Source: Bacteroidales bacterium
GTDB lineage: Bacteria; Bacteroidota; Bacteroidia; Bacteroidales; Prolixibacteraceae
Length of the DNA stretch: 33,056 nucleotides
Assembly (NCBI GenBank): GCA_012729335.1
Contig: JAAYDJ010000040.1
Location: forward strand, 1 to 33,056
Direction: 5' to 3'
The position numbers were made by a program, and so were the translations under genes. Positions 25,289-33,056 of this stretch are shown piece by piece (the stretch's first letter is position 1; each line of letters begins with the position of its first letter). The notes under the pieces were generated by a model, which did no database searches, was not told the origin of the DNA, and worked only from the letters and a program-made list of their open reading frames with translations.

Positions 25289-26067
25289 TGGTCTCCTCCT
25301 TTCCATTGGCCGATTAGCCTGGTTAATGATTCAAAATCAAGGGGTGAGAGTTGCTCCGCCCTTTTACCGGCGTAGGCTTCGGGCACCGGTTTCCCAAGGG
25401 GTTTAAGGGCGTTCCCAAGCATTTTCCGGCGCTGGTTGAAGGCGCATTTTACCACCTCAAAGAATAAGGATTCATCGCAGTCCAGGGCTTCCCGGTCGTT
25501 GCGCCGCAGCCTGATGACCGCCGACTTCACCTTCGGAGGGGGTGCAAATACCTGTTCTCCCACCGTAAAGAGATATTCAATGCGGTACCAGGCCTGCAAC
25601 AATACGCTCAGGATTCCATAAGTCTTGCTGCCGGGAGGGGCACTGATTCTTTCGGCCACCTCCTTTTGCACCATGCCCACCACCCCATGGATCAGGTCAC
25701 GGTGCTCCAATACCCTGAAAAAGATCTGGCTGGAAATATGATAGGGAAAATTGCCGATGATCGAAAAAGGCCCCGGGAAGAGATCCCTCAGGGGCAGCTT
25801 CAGGAAATCCCCCTCCACCAGGCTATCTCCCAAACCTGGAAAGTGCTGCCTGAGATAAGCCACCGATTCACGGTCAATCTCAATCACCTTGAGGTCTGCG
25901 CCGGGGCGCTCTGCCAGGTAACGGGTGAGTACCCCCATACCCGGCCCAACCTCGAGGATTCCCGGGCTTCCCTCCCTCGTGGGCAGGCTCTCCACAATCT
26001 TTCGGGCAATATTCTGATCCTTCAGAAAATGTTGACCCAGATTCTTTTTTGCCCGAACATAATCCAT
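25285..26067 (-). CDS. ksgA: 16S rRNA dimethyladenosine transferase KsgA
   Basis: KsgA (RsmA) dimethylates the two adjacent adenosines in the 3' helix of 16S rRNA during 30S maturation. From the ATG at 26067 the protein is 260 residues. It begins MDYVRAKKNLGQHFLKD, followed by the SAM-binding ILEVGPGMGVLTRYLAE and the catalytic IGNFPYHIS (NFPY) motif. The C-terminal domain includes FNQRRKML. An ATG at 26073 (MPMDYVRA) is also possible; a GGGGA sequence is better spaced for 26067. Readings further upstream, to 26118, add an unlikely Arg-rich tail. The stop overlaps the mgtE start by 4 bases. Confidence 0.94.
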   Translation of the reverse strand: MDYVRAKKNLGQHFLKDQNIARKIVESLPTREGSPGILEVGPGMGVLTRYLAERPGADLKVIEIDRESVAYLRQHFPGLGDSLVEGDFLKLPLRDLFPGPFSIIGNFPYHISSQIFFRVLEHRDLIHGVVGMVQKEVAERISAPPGSKTYGILSVLLQAWYRIEYLFTVGEQVFAPPPKVKSAVIRLRRNDREALDCDESLFFEVVKCAFNQRRKMLGNALKPLGKPVPEAYAGKRAEQLSPLDFESLTRLIGQWKGGDQ

Positions 26068-26132
26068 TGGCATTTTCCCCGTTTTAATCCTGCGACGGAC
26101 AACAGGGCTGCCCGCCAAATCAAAGGTTTTGC

Positions 26133-26140
26133 TAAATTTG
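26133..26140 (+). promoter_or_regulatory. -7 promoter element for the flippase-like gene
   Basis: TAAATTTG matches TAnnTTTG and is followed by C. It faces away from ksgA towards the membrane-protein gene. If active, it would give a leader of about 95-100 bases before the TTG at 26245. Confidence 0.45.
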
Positions 26141-26244
26141 CATCCGATGCGGGCTCTATACCGCCGGCATCAGCCCAAACGGTAAAAATAACAACTTTTG
26201 CTGCTTTTTTCCGTGGGATTTTTTGGATATTTAATAGGGAAAGT

Positions 26245-27228
26245 TTGAAAAAAAAGGTTAAAGCAACACTCAAATACCTCTTTTTCTTCGCCGTGGGAGC
26301 AGGAATTTTCTGGTTGATATACAAAGACCAGGATCTCGCAATGATGAAAAAGGTGCTTCGTGAGGATGTGAATTATTTCTGGGTTTGGGTCTCCCTGCTG
26401 ATCGGGATTCTGAGCCATATCTCAAGGGCGGTGAGATGGAACCTGCTAATCGAGCCGCTGGGTTCGAAGCCGGGATTGTTCAACACCTTTCTGGCTGTAA
26501 TGACCGGCTACCTGATGAACCTGGTCATCCCCCGCATGGGGGAGATCTCCCGCTGCGGGGTCCTGGCAAGGTATGAAAAAATCTCCTTTGCCCGCCTGAT
26601 CGGGACGGTGGTCACCGAAAGGATCATCGATGTGCTGATGTTGTTGTTCATGACCCTGCTGGCCCTGCTGGCCCAGTCGGGATATATCTTAAGTTTCCTG
26701 CGCCAGAATCCGGCCGTGGAACAGAAAGTAACGGACATGATCACTTCTCCGGTGCTGATCGGCGGATTGGTGGCGACCATCATACTGGTGGTGACCCTCC
26801 GGAAACGCCTCATGCGCACCCGTTTATACCGGAAGATAGGTACCACCATCGACCACCTCAAAGAAGGCATCATCTCCTTCAGGCATGTCCGCAAAAAAGG
26901 AGCCATGGTTTTTCACTCTTTTTTCATCTGGATCATGTACTACCTGATGCTCTACACCGCCTTCTTTGCCTTTGACTTCACCAAAGGATTGTCGCCCCTG
27001 GCCGGGCTGACCACCTTCGTGATGGGGAGTTTCGGGATGTTAGCGCCGGTACAGGGCGGACTGGGAACCTGGCATTTCATGACCAAGGAGTCGCTGGCGC
27101 TCTATGGGGTCAGCAACGAAAACGGAATCATCTTCGCCTTTGTGGCCCACACCACTATGAACCTGCTGCTCATCATCCTGGGGCTCCTCTCCCTGATGGC
27201 TCTGCCCTGGGCAAACCGTGAAAAATAG
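26245..27228 (+). CDS. UPF0104 / lysylphosphatidylglycerol-synthase-TM (flippase-like) membrane protein
   Basis: From a TTG start at 26245 the product is 327 residues with about eight membrane segments. The first is KYLFFFAVGAGIFWLIY at about 11-27. The conserved core matches the LPG_synthase_TM/UPF0104 family: SHISRAVRWNLLIEPLG, VIPRMGEISRCGVLARYEKISFARLIGTVVTERIIDVLML (about 92-131) and GLGTWHFM near the C-terminus. Family members flip or transport lipid head groups or act as membrane parts of lipid-modifying enzymes; the substrate here is unknown. The start is TTG because no in-frame ATG occurs between the upstream promoter and the first membrane helix. The next gene follows after 15 bases. 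Confidence 0.85.
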   Translation: MKKKVKATLKYLFFFAVGAGIFWLIYKDQDLAMMKKVLREDVNYFWVWVSLLIGILSHISRAVRWNLLIEPLGSKPGLFNTFLAVMTGYLMNLVIPRMGEISRCGVLARYEKISFARLIGTVVTERIIDVLMLLFMTLLALLAQSGYILSFLRQNPAVEQKVTDMITSPVLIGGLVATIILVVTLRKRLMRTRLYRKIGTTIDHLKEGIISFRHVRKKGAMVFHSFFIWIMYYLMLYTAFFAFDFTKGLSPLAGLTTFVMGSFGMLAPVQGGLGTWHFMTKESLALYGVSNENGIIFAFVAHTTMNLLLIILGLLSLMALPWANREK

Positions 27229-27243
27229 TCTTTTCCCGGAACC

Positions 27244-28494
27244 ATGGACACTGAGCTATTTATCGCACGCAGACTCTTCGGGGGAAGAGAAAATAAAGAA
27301 CACCTGTCAGGCCGGATCATCGCCATCGCCCTGACAGGCATCGCCTTGGGCATGACGCTGATGTTGCTGGCTGTAGCCGTGGTCACCGGGTTTAAAAAGG
27401 AGATCCGCAACAAGGTCACCGGCTTTGGCGGCCATATCCAGGTGGTCAATTTTGACACCAACCTCTCCTATGAGACAGCACCCGTGAGCTGCCAGCAACC
27501 GTTTCTTTCCCGGCTGGCCTCCATCGGCAACATCAGATCAGTAGTCCCCTTTGCCACCAAACCCGGCATTATTAAAACCGGCGAAAATATCCAGGGCGTC
27601 GTACTCAAAGGAGTGGACAACACCTATCCGTGGGAATTCTTCAAAACGCACCTCACCCAGGGTAAAATTCCCTCCTTCCAGGGAGAACGTTCCCCTGAAG
27701 TCCTGGTGTCGGAAAACCTCTGCGCTCTCCTTCGCCTGAAGACAGAAGACACCCTTTACATCTATTTTATCAACGAGAATGAAAGAATCCCCCGGATCAG
27801 GCAATTCCGGATCAGTGGCGTATACAGGACCAACCTTCAGGAGTTCGACAACCTTTTTGTGATCGGCGATCTGAGGCAAGTCAGGCATATTAACAACTGG
27901 GATTCCCTGCAAATCAGTGGCTTCGAAATCATGACCGCCGATTTTTCACAATTGGATGCCACAACCATGAGGGTCAGGGAGAGTGTCACGTCCTATAATA
28001 CCGAACCGGGGAGTACCCTCCGCACCCTCTCGGTCAGGCAGAAGTTCCCACAGATTTTCGACTGGCTCTCCATCCTCGATATGAATGTGTGGGTAATCCT
28101 CACCCTGATGGTCATGGTGGCCGGATTTAATATGATTTCAGCCCTGCTGGTGCTGATCCTCGAACGGAGCCGCATGATCGGCACCCTCAAGTCCCTGGGA
28201 TCTCCCGATAAAAGTATTCGCCGGATATTCCTTTACCTTTCGGGATTTCTTATTGCCAGGGGACTCTTCTGGGGGAACCTGCTGGGACTGGCCCTCTTCT
28301 ACCTGCAGAAATTCACGGGGATCATCAGGCTGGACCCCGCCTCCTATTACATGGAGATCGTGCCGGTTCATCTTACCCTGGGGCAGGTTCTGGCCCTCAA
28401 CGGGGGAGCGCTGGGGATCACCCTGCTGATGATGATCCTTCCCACCCTGTACATCAGCCGGATTTCACCCGACAAAACCCTGCGATTCGATTAG
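27244..28494 (+). CDS. LolC/LolE-type lipoprotein-releasing permease
   Basis: This 416-residue inner-membrane protein is of the LolC/E family, which extracts outer-membrane lipoproteins from the inner membrane with the ATPase LolD. It begins MDTELFIARRL and has a first membrane helix at about 23-48 (IIAIALTGIALGMTLMLLAVAVVTGF), the standard FKKEIRNKVTGFGGHIQV junction and a periplasmic domain (about 55-270). Three C-terminal FtsX helices follow, with ERSRMIGTLKSLGSPDKSIRRIF (about 306-328) as the ATPase-contact loop. Bacteroidota usually have one LolCE-like permease rather than separate C and E proteins, so I give no symbol. No LolD gene is in the window. Confidence 0.88.
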   Translation: MDTELFIARRLFGGRENKEHLSGRIIAIALTGIALGMTLMLLAVAVVTGFKKEIRNKVTGFGGHIQVVNFDTNLSYETAPVSCQQPFLSRLASIGNIRSVVPFATKPGIIKTGENIQGVVLKGVDNTYPWEFFKTHLTQGKIPSFQGERSPEVLVSENLCALLRLKTEDTLYIYFINENERIPRIRQFRISGVYRTNLQEFDNLFVIGDLRQVRHINNWDSLQISGFEIMTADFSQLDATTMRVRESVTSYNTEPGSTLRTLSVRQKFPQIFDWLSILDMNVWVILTLMVMVAGFNMISALLVLILERSRMIGTLKSLGSPDKSIRRIFLYLSGFLIARGLFWGNLLGLALFYLQKFTGIIRLDPASYYMEIVPVHLTLGQVLALNGGALGITLLMMILPTLYISRISPDKTLRFD

Positions 28495-28500
28495 AAAGGG

Positions 28501-29160
28501 ATGACCATGCAGAGGAATCAGGCAACAAGAGGCATAGGCCATGGAGAAATCATGGAGGCTCTGGCGGCGGGTCTTCCCGGTGCTACAGCCCACCTGCGGA
28601 TGCTCCCGCCCGGAAGGGCCTACGTGGAAGCCGGAGAGGTGCCTGCAGAAGCCCTGGAAAGCGGGGTGCTGGTCGTGCTCTTTGAGGACGGGGAAAGGAT
28701 ATACACCTGCCTGATTAAAAGGCCGGCACACATGAAGGTGCACGCCGGCCAGGTGGGCTTTCCCGGGGGGCGCAGGGAGCCCTCTGATACCAACACCCTG
28801 GATACCGCCCTCCGGGAAGCCTTTGAAGAAACAGGAATTCAGCCTGAAACCGTCGCGGTGGTGGGGCCCCTGACCCCCCTCTACATCCCCGTGAGCCGGT
28901 TTGTGATCTACCCCTGGCTGGCCTGGAGCCCCTCCATTCCCCGGTTTCTCCTTAACCGCGAAGAAGCGGAAAAAATAATTCTTTTCCCGCTTCCTTCCGC
29001 AGGAGAAGCATTACAGGTGATCACTACCTTCACCGATAGCGTTACCGGCAGGCTCGGGGTACCCGCGTTCTCCTTCGATGGAGAAACCATCTGGGGAGCC
29101 ACCTCCATGATCTTAAGCGAAGTGGCGGAGGTCATGGCCCGGATCAGGCCCCTCCGGTAA
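28501..29160 (+). CDS. CoA-type Nudix hydrolase (coenzyme A pyrophosphatase-like)
   Basis: The 219-residue protein has the UPF0035 signature of CoA pyrophosphatases, LIKRPAHMKVHAGQVGFPGG (71-90). The Nudix box runs directly on from it (G90 to I113, with REAFEETGI at its end). CoA pyrophosphatases of this family cleave CoA to 3',5'-ADP and 4'-phosphopantetheine and may remove oxidised CoA. The catalytic REx2EE residues are intact. Two starts are possible, ATG at 28501 and ATG at 28507. An AAAGGG lies directly against the first, so 28507 has the better spacing. It starts 6 bases after the permease gene and is probably co-transcribed with it. Confidence 0.9.
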   Translation: MTMQRNQATRGIGHGEIMEALAAGLPGATAHLRMLPPGRAYVEAGEVPAEALESGVLVVLFEDGERIYTCLIKRPAHMKVHAGQVGFPGGRREPSDTNTLDTALREAFEETGIQPETVAVVGPLTPLYIPVSRFVIYPWLAWSPSIPRFLLNREEAEKIILFPLPSAGEALQVITTFTDSVTGRLGVPAFSFDGETIWGATSMILSEVAEVMARIRPLR

Positions 29161-29207
29161 CCGCCAGCCGTCCTGAATTCCGGCCCGTCTCCGCTGGATC
29201 ATACGGC

Positions 29208-29371
29208 TCAGCGTGTAGTATGGCAGGTCAGCGCGAGGCCAGGAAGTCAGCGTGTAGCATGGCAGGTCAGCGCGAGGCCACGGAGGTCAGCATGTAGCTT
29301 GGCAGGTCAGCGCGAGGCCAGGAAGTCAGCGTGTAGTTTGGCAGGTCAGCGCGAGGCCACGGAGGTCAGCG
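29208..29371. repeat. Nested 20/40-bp tandem repeat overlapping the 3' end of mltF
   Basis: Four units of 39, 40, 39 and 40 bp start at 29208, 29247, 29287 and 29326, with a partial fifth (TCAGCG) at 29366. Each is made of two roughly 20-bp halves that both begin TCAGCG(T/C)G and mostly end in AGG or GAAG. Odd-numbered units end in CCAGGAAG and even-numbered units in CCACGGAGG, so a 79-bp pair is itself duplicated. There are no spacers. The array lies between convergent genes and continues 26 bases into mltF. Confidence 0.92.
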
Positions 29372-30770
29372 ATGCGTAATTGCCCAGAACCGTTCTGACA
29401 AAATCAAAGGTCTCCCGGCCATTGGCAAATCCCCAGCGCACCACTTCATCGGAGAAATATTTCTCTTCCGACTTGTTAAGGAGAAAATAATCGACATGGT
29501 CTTCCCAAAGGAGGGGATTCTTCCCATATTTGAGGGCGAGCCGCTGAGCATCCTTTACGTGGCCCAGTCCCACATTGTAGGAGGCCAGCACAAACCGGAG
29601 GCGCTCCTCCCTGTCAGGGATCTCACGTTCGAATTGCTTGTCGAGCCAGGAAAGGAGAGCGATGCCCCCCCTGATATTCTGGACAGGGTCAAAGATGTCC
29701 TCCACGCCAAGGGATTCGGCCGTTTCGGGCATGAGCTGCATCAGTCCGGAGGCGCCGGCAAAGGAAACCGCGGCCGGATTAAAACCCGACTCCTTGTGGA
29801 TGATGGCCGCTACCAGCCTCCAGTCCCAGCCTGCGTCGGCGGCTTCCTGCTTAATGAGATCATCATAGGGTGAAAGCCTGCCGCCACGGGAGCTCAGGGG
29901 AGCCGATACGCCCTGCCCGTTCCGGTTACTCCGGAAATAGGAGGCATAGAGGGCTCTGTAACGGGGAGTTCCCATGAATTCCGCCAGCCAGCCGTCGAGG
30001 TATTCTTTCAGTCTGCGGGCATCCTTACGCACAGCCCAGGCCACATTCTGCCGGAAACTCACCGGCATGGAAAAGTCAAGTTGGGGATAGTGTTGCCGGT
30101 ATACCCGGACCATCATCTCATCGCATACCGTCAGGGAGATGCTCCCCTCGGCCACCTGCCTGACGAGCTGCTCGGTATCGGAAACCGAATCGACGACCAT
30201 CTGCAGGGGTTCTCCGATCTCCTCCCCGAGGTTTTTCAGTCTTTCATGAAAAGCGGAATTCCGCGGGACCACAATTTCACGGTTGCGAAGGGCCAGGACG
30301 TTGTGGACCAGCAGGGAGTCTTCGCGACTCCCGGAGGGCCCCTTGCGCTGAACAAGCACCTGACGGGTCTGTTCCAGGGGCAGGGTGAAATCAACCCTCC
30401 GGGCCCGCTCGCCCGTCACTGTCAGATTCTTGGCCGCCACATCATAGCGCCCCGTCTCCAATCCCCGGAAAGTGTTCTCCAGGTCGTTGCTGACATAGAT
30501 ATCCAACTCCACATTGAGGTCTCGCGCCAACTCCCTGAGGAGTGAATATTTAAACCCCATGGGCTTGCCACGGTATACATAATAGGAGGTGGAACCATAA
30601 TCCACCACCACCCTGAGTCGTCCTTCCTTCCTGATGGTCTCCAGGTCACGGAGAGGCGCCTCAAATCGTCCGTTCTCCCATACGCTGGCACTCCGCGTCT
30701 GCTCGATACAGGTCGAAAACAGAAACAACATAAGTATCAGCAGGAAAACATTCCTGTATTTCAAAATCAT
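29346..30770 (-). CDS. mltF: Membrane-bound lytic murein transglycosylase F-like lipoprotein
   Basis: MltF-type enzymes cleave the glycan strand of peptidoglycan to 1,6-anhydro ends. The 474-residue product is a predicted lipoprotein (hydrophobic stretch 8-20, lipobox FSTC with Cys21). A periplasmic solute-binding (SBP_bac_3) domain spans about 42-280 and a family 1 SLT domain about 302-430. Catalytic Glu327 lies in IIHKESGFNP, followed by GASGLMQLMPETA and ASYNVGLGHV. Both domains look intact and the length fits MltF. The last seven or eight residues (ending LTSVASR) and the stop codon lie within the tandem repeat array. It follows the porin gene after 35 bases and is probably co-transcribed with it. 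Confidence 0.9.
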   Translation of the reverse strand: MILKYRNVFLLILMLFLFSTCIEQTRSASVWENGRFEAPLRDLETIRKEGRLRVVVDYGSTSYYVYRGKPMGFKYSLLRELARDLNVELDIYVSNDLENTFRGLETGRYDVAAKNLTVTGERARRVDFTLPLEQTRQVLVQRKGPSGSREDSLLVHNVLALRNREIVVPRNSAFHERLKNLGEEIGEPLQMVVDSVSDTEQLVRQVAEGSISLTVCDEMMVRVYRQHYPQLDFSMPVSFRQNVAWAVRKDARRLKEYLDGWLAEFMGTPRYRALYASYFRSNRNGQGVSAPLSSRGGRLSPYDDLIKQEAADAGWDWRLVAAIIHKESGFNPAAVSFAGASGLMQLMPETAESLGVEDIFDPVQNIRGGIALLSWLDKQFEREIPDREERLRFVLASYNVGLGHVKDAQRLALKYGKNPLLWEDHVDYFLLNKSEEKYFSDEVVRWGFANGRETFDFVRTVLGNYASLTSVASR

Positions 30771-30805
30771 ATTAATACAAATTAGTTAATAAAAAGGGAT
30801 GGGGG

Positions 30806-32803
30806 TCAGTTGTAGAAAGACCAGGCGATGCCTAACCGGAAAGTGGCCTGGTTCATGGGATAATGTAACGCAGTAAAATAAGATTTGTTCATAAAAAGTG
30901 AGCCCGCATTCATATATTGGGCAAATACGCGGGTTCTTTTCAGCTTAAGATTGGCAAAACCGTCGATATAGGGATAATTCCCCAGCTTCTTTTCTTCCTG
31001 GAGGTAGAAGAAACCGGTTGCGGGATCGTAAGCATCGGCATAATAGAGGGTATTGTAACGCACATCGGCGCCCAGCTGAACGTGAAGCACTTTGGACAGA
31101 AGCAGTTCGTAGCTGAGGGATACCCTGGCTGACAGGTCGGGCAGATGAAGGTACCGGGGAGCGGAAGCCTTCTGCCAGAGCAGATGGGTCAGGAGGGTGA
31201 AGTTTCTGACTTTGAATTCTTTATTAATCCATGCTGCGAGGACCAGCATTTCGTCTTTGGTTTGGGCCGGAATGCCCGTGGTATCATGATAGATATAATT
31301 GTTGATCAGCGCGTAGCTTGCTCCGGCTTCCAGGTTCCGCACCGGCGAGAACCAGGTGAAGGAGGCATTCATCAGCTGCTCGTTGACCATGTCATGGTCC
31401 CATTTCCTGCGGTTGGAGAAATAGCGTTTCTGGTAATAATCGGGTACTCTGTTCCAGAGGTTTCCCGCGATCCTGATGGAGGCCAGGGAATCTCCGGCCA
31501 TTCTGACCGGTTTGGTCACCACGCCGTTCAGTTCGGTTTGACCCGCCTTGTACCCCGTGAAATACTGACGCCCGTCAAAATGCCAGTTCCAGAATTTTCC
31601 CTTTTCACGGAAAATTCCTCCTCCCAGATAGGCATTCGACCAGGTGGGACTGTACCACCGCCCTTCAGGCCCCTGATAAACAGCCCCCTGGTATACCCCG
31701 GGGTGAAAGGGGAATACGGCATCCCTGTAACCAGGGGCAGCATAGCTGTTCTTCACCACATCCACACCCGCAAATACCCGTTGCCCGAAACTGTACTTCT
31801 TCTGAGCCGACTCATAAAACTTCAGCTGAACCTGGTTGGTGACTGTAACCAACCGGGTGGAATCACGGGTCACATTGGTTCCGAGCCAGGAATCCGGAAA
31901 GAAAAGCTGGTTGTTTTGCTCCTCACCTTCCCGGAATAGACGCAAATTCCCGGAATAGAGAAAAGAATAGAGAAGCCCTGCCACTGGCCGGAATGCAGGC
32001 TTCTGATCCGACGAATCACGAATGCCCAGCCGGTACTCCCCGTTAAGGAAAACATACGTGTTCCGGAAGGCCACGGAGGCATCGGTCAGCCGCATGACCA
32101 CGTATTTGGTTTCCGTATTCAGAAGATCCTCATCGTTGGCCATTCCTCCGTTTACGGTGTTGAAAATCCGGTTGAAAATAACCCCCCCGTAAAGATCGGC
32201 CTTATCGCTGCTGTAACTCGAATATAGCGTAATAAAATGGTTCTTATGTTGCTGGAAATTATACTGTCCGTCGGATTTGGCCTGATCATAACGGAAAGTC
32301 ACATTCAGGCGGGGAGAGATATTCTGGGAATGGAGTACATTAAACCGCGTTTCATTGCTGCGGTTTTTGTTCTCACTCTGGCTGTAATCGAGGAGCGTGT
32401 ACGGAGTTGTAGTGTTGTAATACTCGATTTGGGAAGGGGTCAACAGGTAGGCATCGTGGCCCCTGAGAAAATAGAAATCAGTGTGATACAACCTTTTATT
32501 AAAATCATTGGAAAGATAAGCCCCACCGTAATTGCCGGTGTAGGTGTGGGTGATTCCCGTTTTGTAGGCGGGATGGTAATTGTGGAAATTTCGCCAGAGG
32601 GTATCTATCTGGACGGAATCGGCAAACGCCCCGAAACTGCGTGTTTTCCAGGCCACCACATGGGAAGGGATCTGCTTTTCAGCGGGTTGTTCCCCCTGCC
32701 CGGGCTGCCCGGAGAGTTGTTCTTCGCCGGGCCGGAATTGGCCGTAAGAAGAAAAGGAGCAGAACAGGGCCGCCAATAACAGTACTTTATGAAACCTCAA
32801 CAT
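30806..32803 (-). CDS. Putative outer-membrane porin (Bacteroidota family)
   Basis: The 665-residue protein has a signal peptide (MLRFHKVLLLAALFCSFSSYGQ). A Gly/Gln/Glu-rich linker follows, then a long barrel with many alternating aromatic strands. The chain ends FRLGIAWSFYN. The segment around residues 70-110 (TLWRNFHNYHPAYK ... GNYGGAYLSNDFNKR) is characteristic of the Bacteroidota putative porin family (Porin_10 type). No plug, TonB box or type IX secretion signal is visible, so passive diffusion is more likely than active uptake; the substrate is unknown. It has its own -7 element and lies just downstream of the rRNA terminator. Confidence 0.82.
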   Translation of the reverse strand: MLRFHKVLLLAALFCSFSSYGQFRPGEEQLSGQPGQGEQPAEKQIPSHVVAWKTRSFGAFADSVQIDTLWRNFHNYHPAYKTGITHTYTGNYGGAYLSNDFNKRLYHTDFYFLRGHDAYLLTPSQIEYYNTTTPYTLLDYSQSENKNRSNETRFNVLHSQNISPRLNVTFRYDQAKSDGQYNFQQHKNHFITLYSSYSSDKADLYGGVIFNRIFNTVNGGMANDEDLLNTETKYVVMRLTDASVAFRNTYVFLNGEYRLGIRDSSDQKPAFRPVAGLLYSFLYSGNLRLFREGEEQNNQLFFPDSWLGTNVTRDSTRLVTVTNQVQLKFYESAQKKYSFGQRVFAGVDVVKNSYAAPGYRDAVFPFHPGVYQGAVYQGPEGRWYSPTWSNAYLGGGIFREKGKFWNWHFDGRQYFTGYKAGQTELNGVVTKPVRMAGDSLASIRIAGNLWNRVPDYYQKRYFSNRRKWDHDMVNEQLMNASFTWFSPVRNLEAGASYALINNYIYHDTTGIPAQTKDEMLVLAAWINKEFKVRNFTLLTHLLWQKASAPRYLHLPDLSARVSLSYELLLSKVLHVQLGADVRYNTLYYADAYDPATGFFYLQEEKKLGNYPYIDGFANLKLKRTRVFAQYMNAGSLFMNKSYFTALHYPMNQATFRLGIAWSFYN

Positions 32804-32826
32804 GCAGTCTTTAAAGTAATCAGACG

Positions 32827-32834
32827 CAAAGGTA
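32827..32834 (-). promoter_or_regulatory. -7 promoter element of the porin-mltF pair
   Basis: On the minus strand the site is TACCTTTG, a TAnnTTTG match followed by C, 23 bases before the porin ATG. It sits between the rRNA terminator and the porin gene, which suggests independent transcription. Confidence 0.55.
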
Positions 32835-32897
32835 TGAAAATAGGGGTGACCAGGCCTTGTGTAACCTCCTTTTTTCTAAATATTTAACAAAAACAAA

Positions 32898-32927
32898 AAA
32901 CTCCGGCTCAATGAAGAACCGGAGTTT
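32898..32927 (-). terminator. Rho-independent terminator of the rRNA operon
   Basis: A perfect 9-bp stem (AAACTCCGG / CCGGAGTTT) encloses a 12-base loop. On the minus strand it is followed by a T-rich tract (TTTGTTTTTGTT). It lies just past the 3' end of the 5S gene, as expected for the end of an rRNA operon. Confidence 0.88.
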
Positions 32928-32935
32928 GTTAAGTT

Positions 32936-33043
<108 letters not shown>

Positions 33044-33056
33044 CTGTTGGTGCTTA

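Noticed and set aside
25666-26244. N-terminal extension of the flippase-like protein back to 25666
   Set aside because: This part is antisense to ksgA and has no family similarity. The membrane protein begins at the TTG at 26245.
29208-29371. CRISPR array
   Set aside because: Units are contiguous with no unique spacers, and no cas genes are near.

Overview
The window looks like a chromosomal segment of a member of the Bacteroidota, probably class Bacteroidia; I cannot place it below that. Four things support this. Several genes have TAnnTTTG (-7) promoter elements a short way upstream. The cell-shape cluster has the order purH-mreB-mreC-mreD-mrdA-rodA. There is a Bacteroidota-type putative porin and a PorV/PorQ-like barrel protein. 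Most genes lack a strong Shine-Dalgarno sequence. The DNA is fairly GC-rich and almost entirely coding. No gene-free stretch exceeds 300 bases; the longest are 1-213, 5992-6224 (recJ/lysS) and 22435-22664 (purH/permease).

Layout, left to right. 1-213 is non-coding and holds a 23-bp tandem repeat. 214-4272 (+) encodes an outer-membrane barrel protein, a ComEA-like helix-hairpin-helix protein joined to a barrel, and a PlsC/PlsB-like acyltransferase. recJ (4273-5991, -) meets the acyltransferase stop to stop. 6225-11378 (+) carries lysS, gpsA, pgi and an EamA transporter. 11394-22434 (-) is a long same-strand block: purH, mreBCD, mrdA (PBP2), rodA, then a cyclic-2,3-diphosphoglycerate-synthase-like GTPase, a PfkB-family sugar kinase homologue with altered catalytic motifs, and a YiiX/YebB-like permuted papain-fold lipoprotein. 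22665-23918 (+) is a MacB-like permease without an ATPase beside it. mgtE and ksgA (23930-26067, -) form a tightly coupled pair. 26245-29160 (+) holds a UPF0104/flippase-like membrane protein, a LolC/E-type permease and a CoA-type Nudix hydrolase. 29208-29371 is a nested 20/40-bp tandem repeat that runs into the 3' end of mltF. mltF and a putative porin follow (-). The window closes with a rho-independent terminator and a 5S rRNA gene, the 3' end of an rRNA operon that continues beyond the window.

Functionally the window is dominated by envelope biology: elongasome and peptidoglycan synthesis (mreBCD, mrdA, rodA), peptidoglycan turnover (mltF, perhaps the YiiX-like protein), phospholipid synthesis (gpsA, acyltransferase), lipoprotein export (LolC/E) and outer-membrane barrels. 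Core metabolism and information genes (lysS, pgi, purH, recJ, ksgA, 5S) lie among them. No prophage, insertion sequence, CRISPR array, tRNA or defence system is visible. The best candidates for something undescribed are the helix-hairpin-helix/barrel pair (214-3077), the apparent PfkB pseudokinase next to the cDPGS-like GTPase (12772-15065), and the repeat array that supplies the stop codon of mltF.
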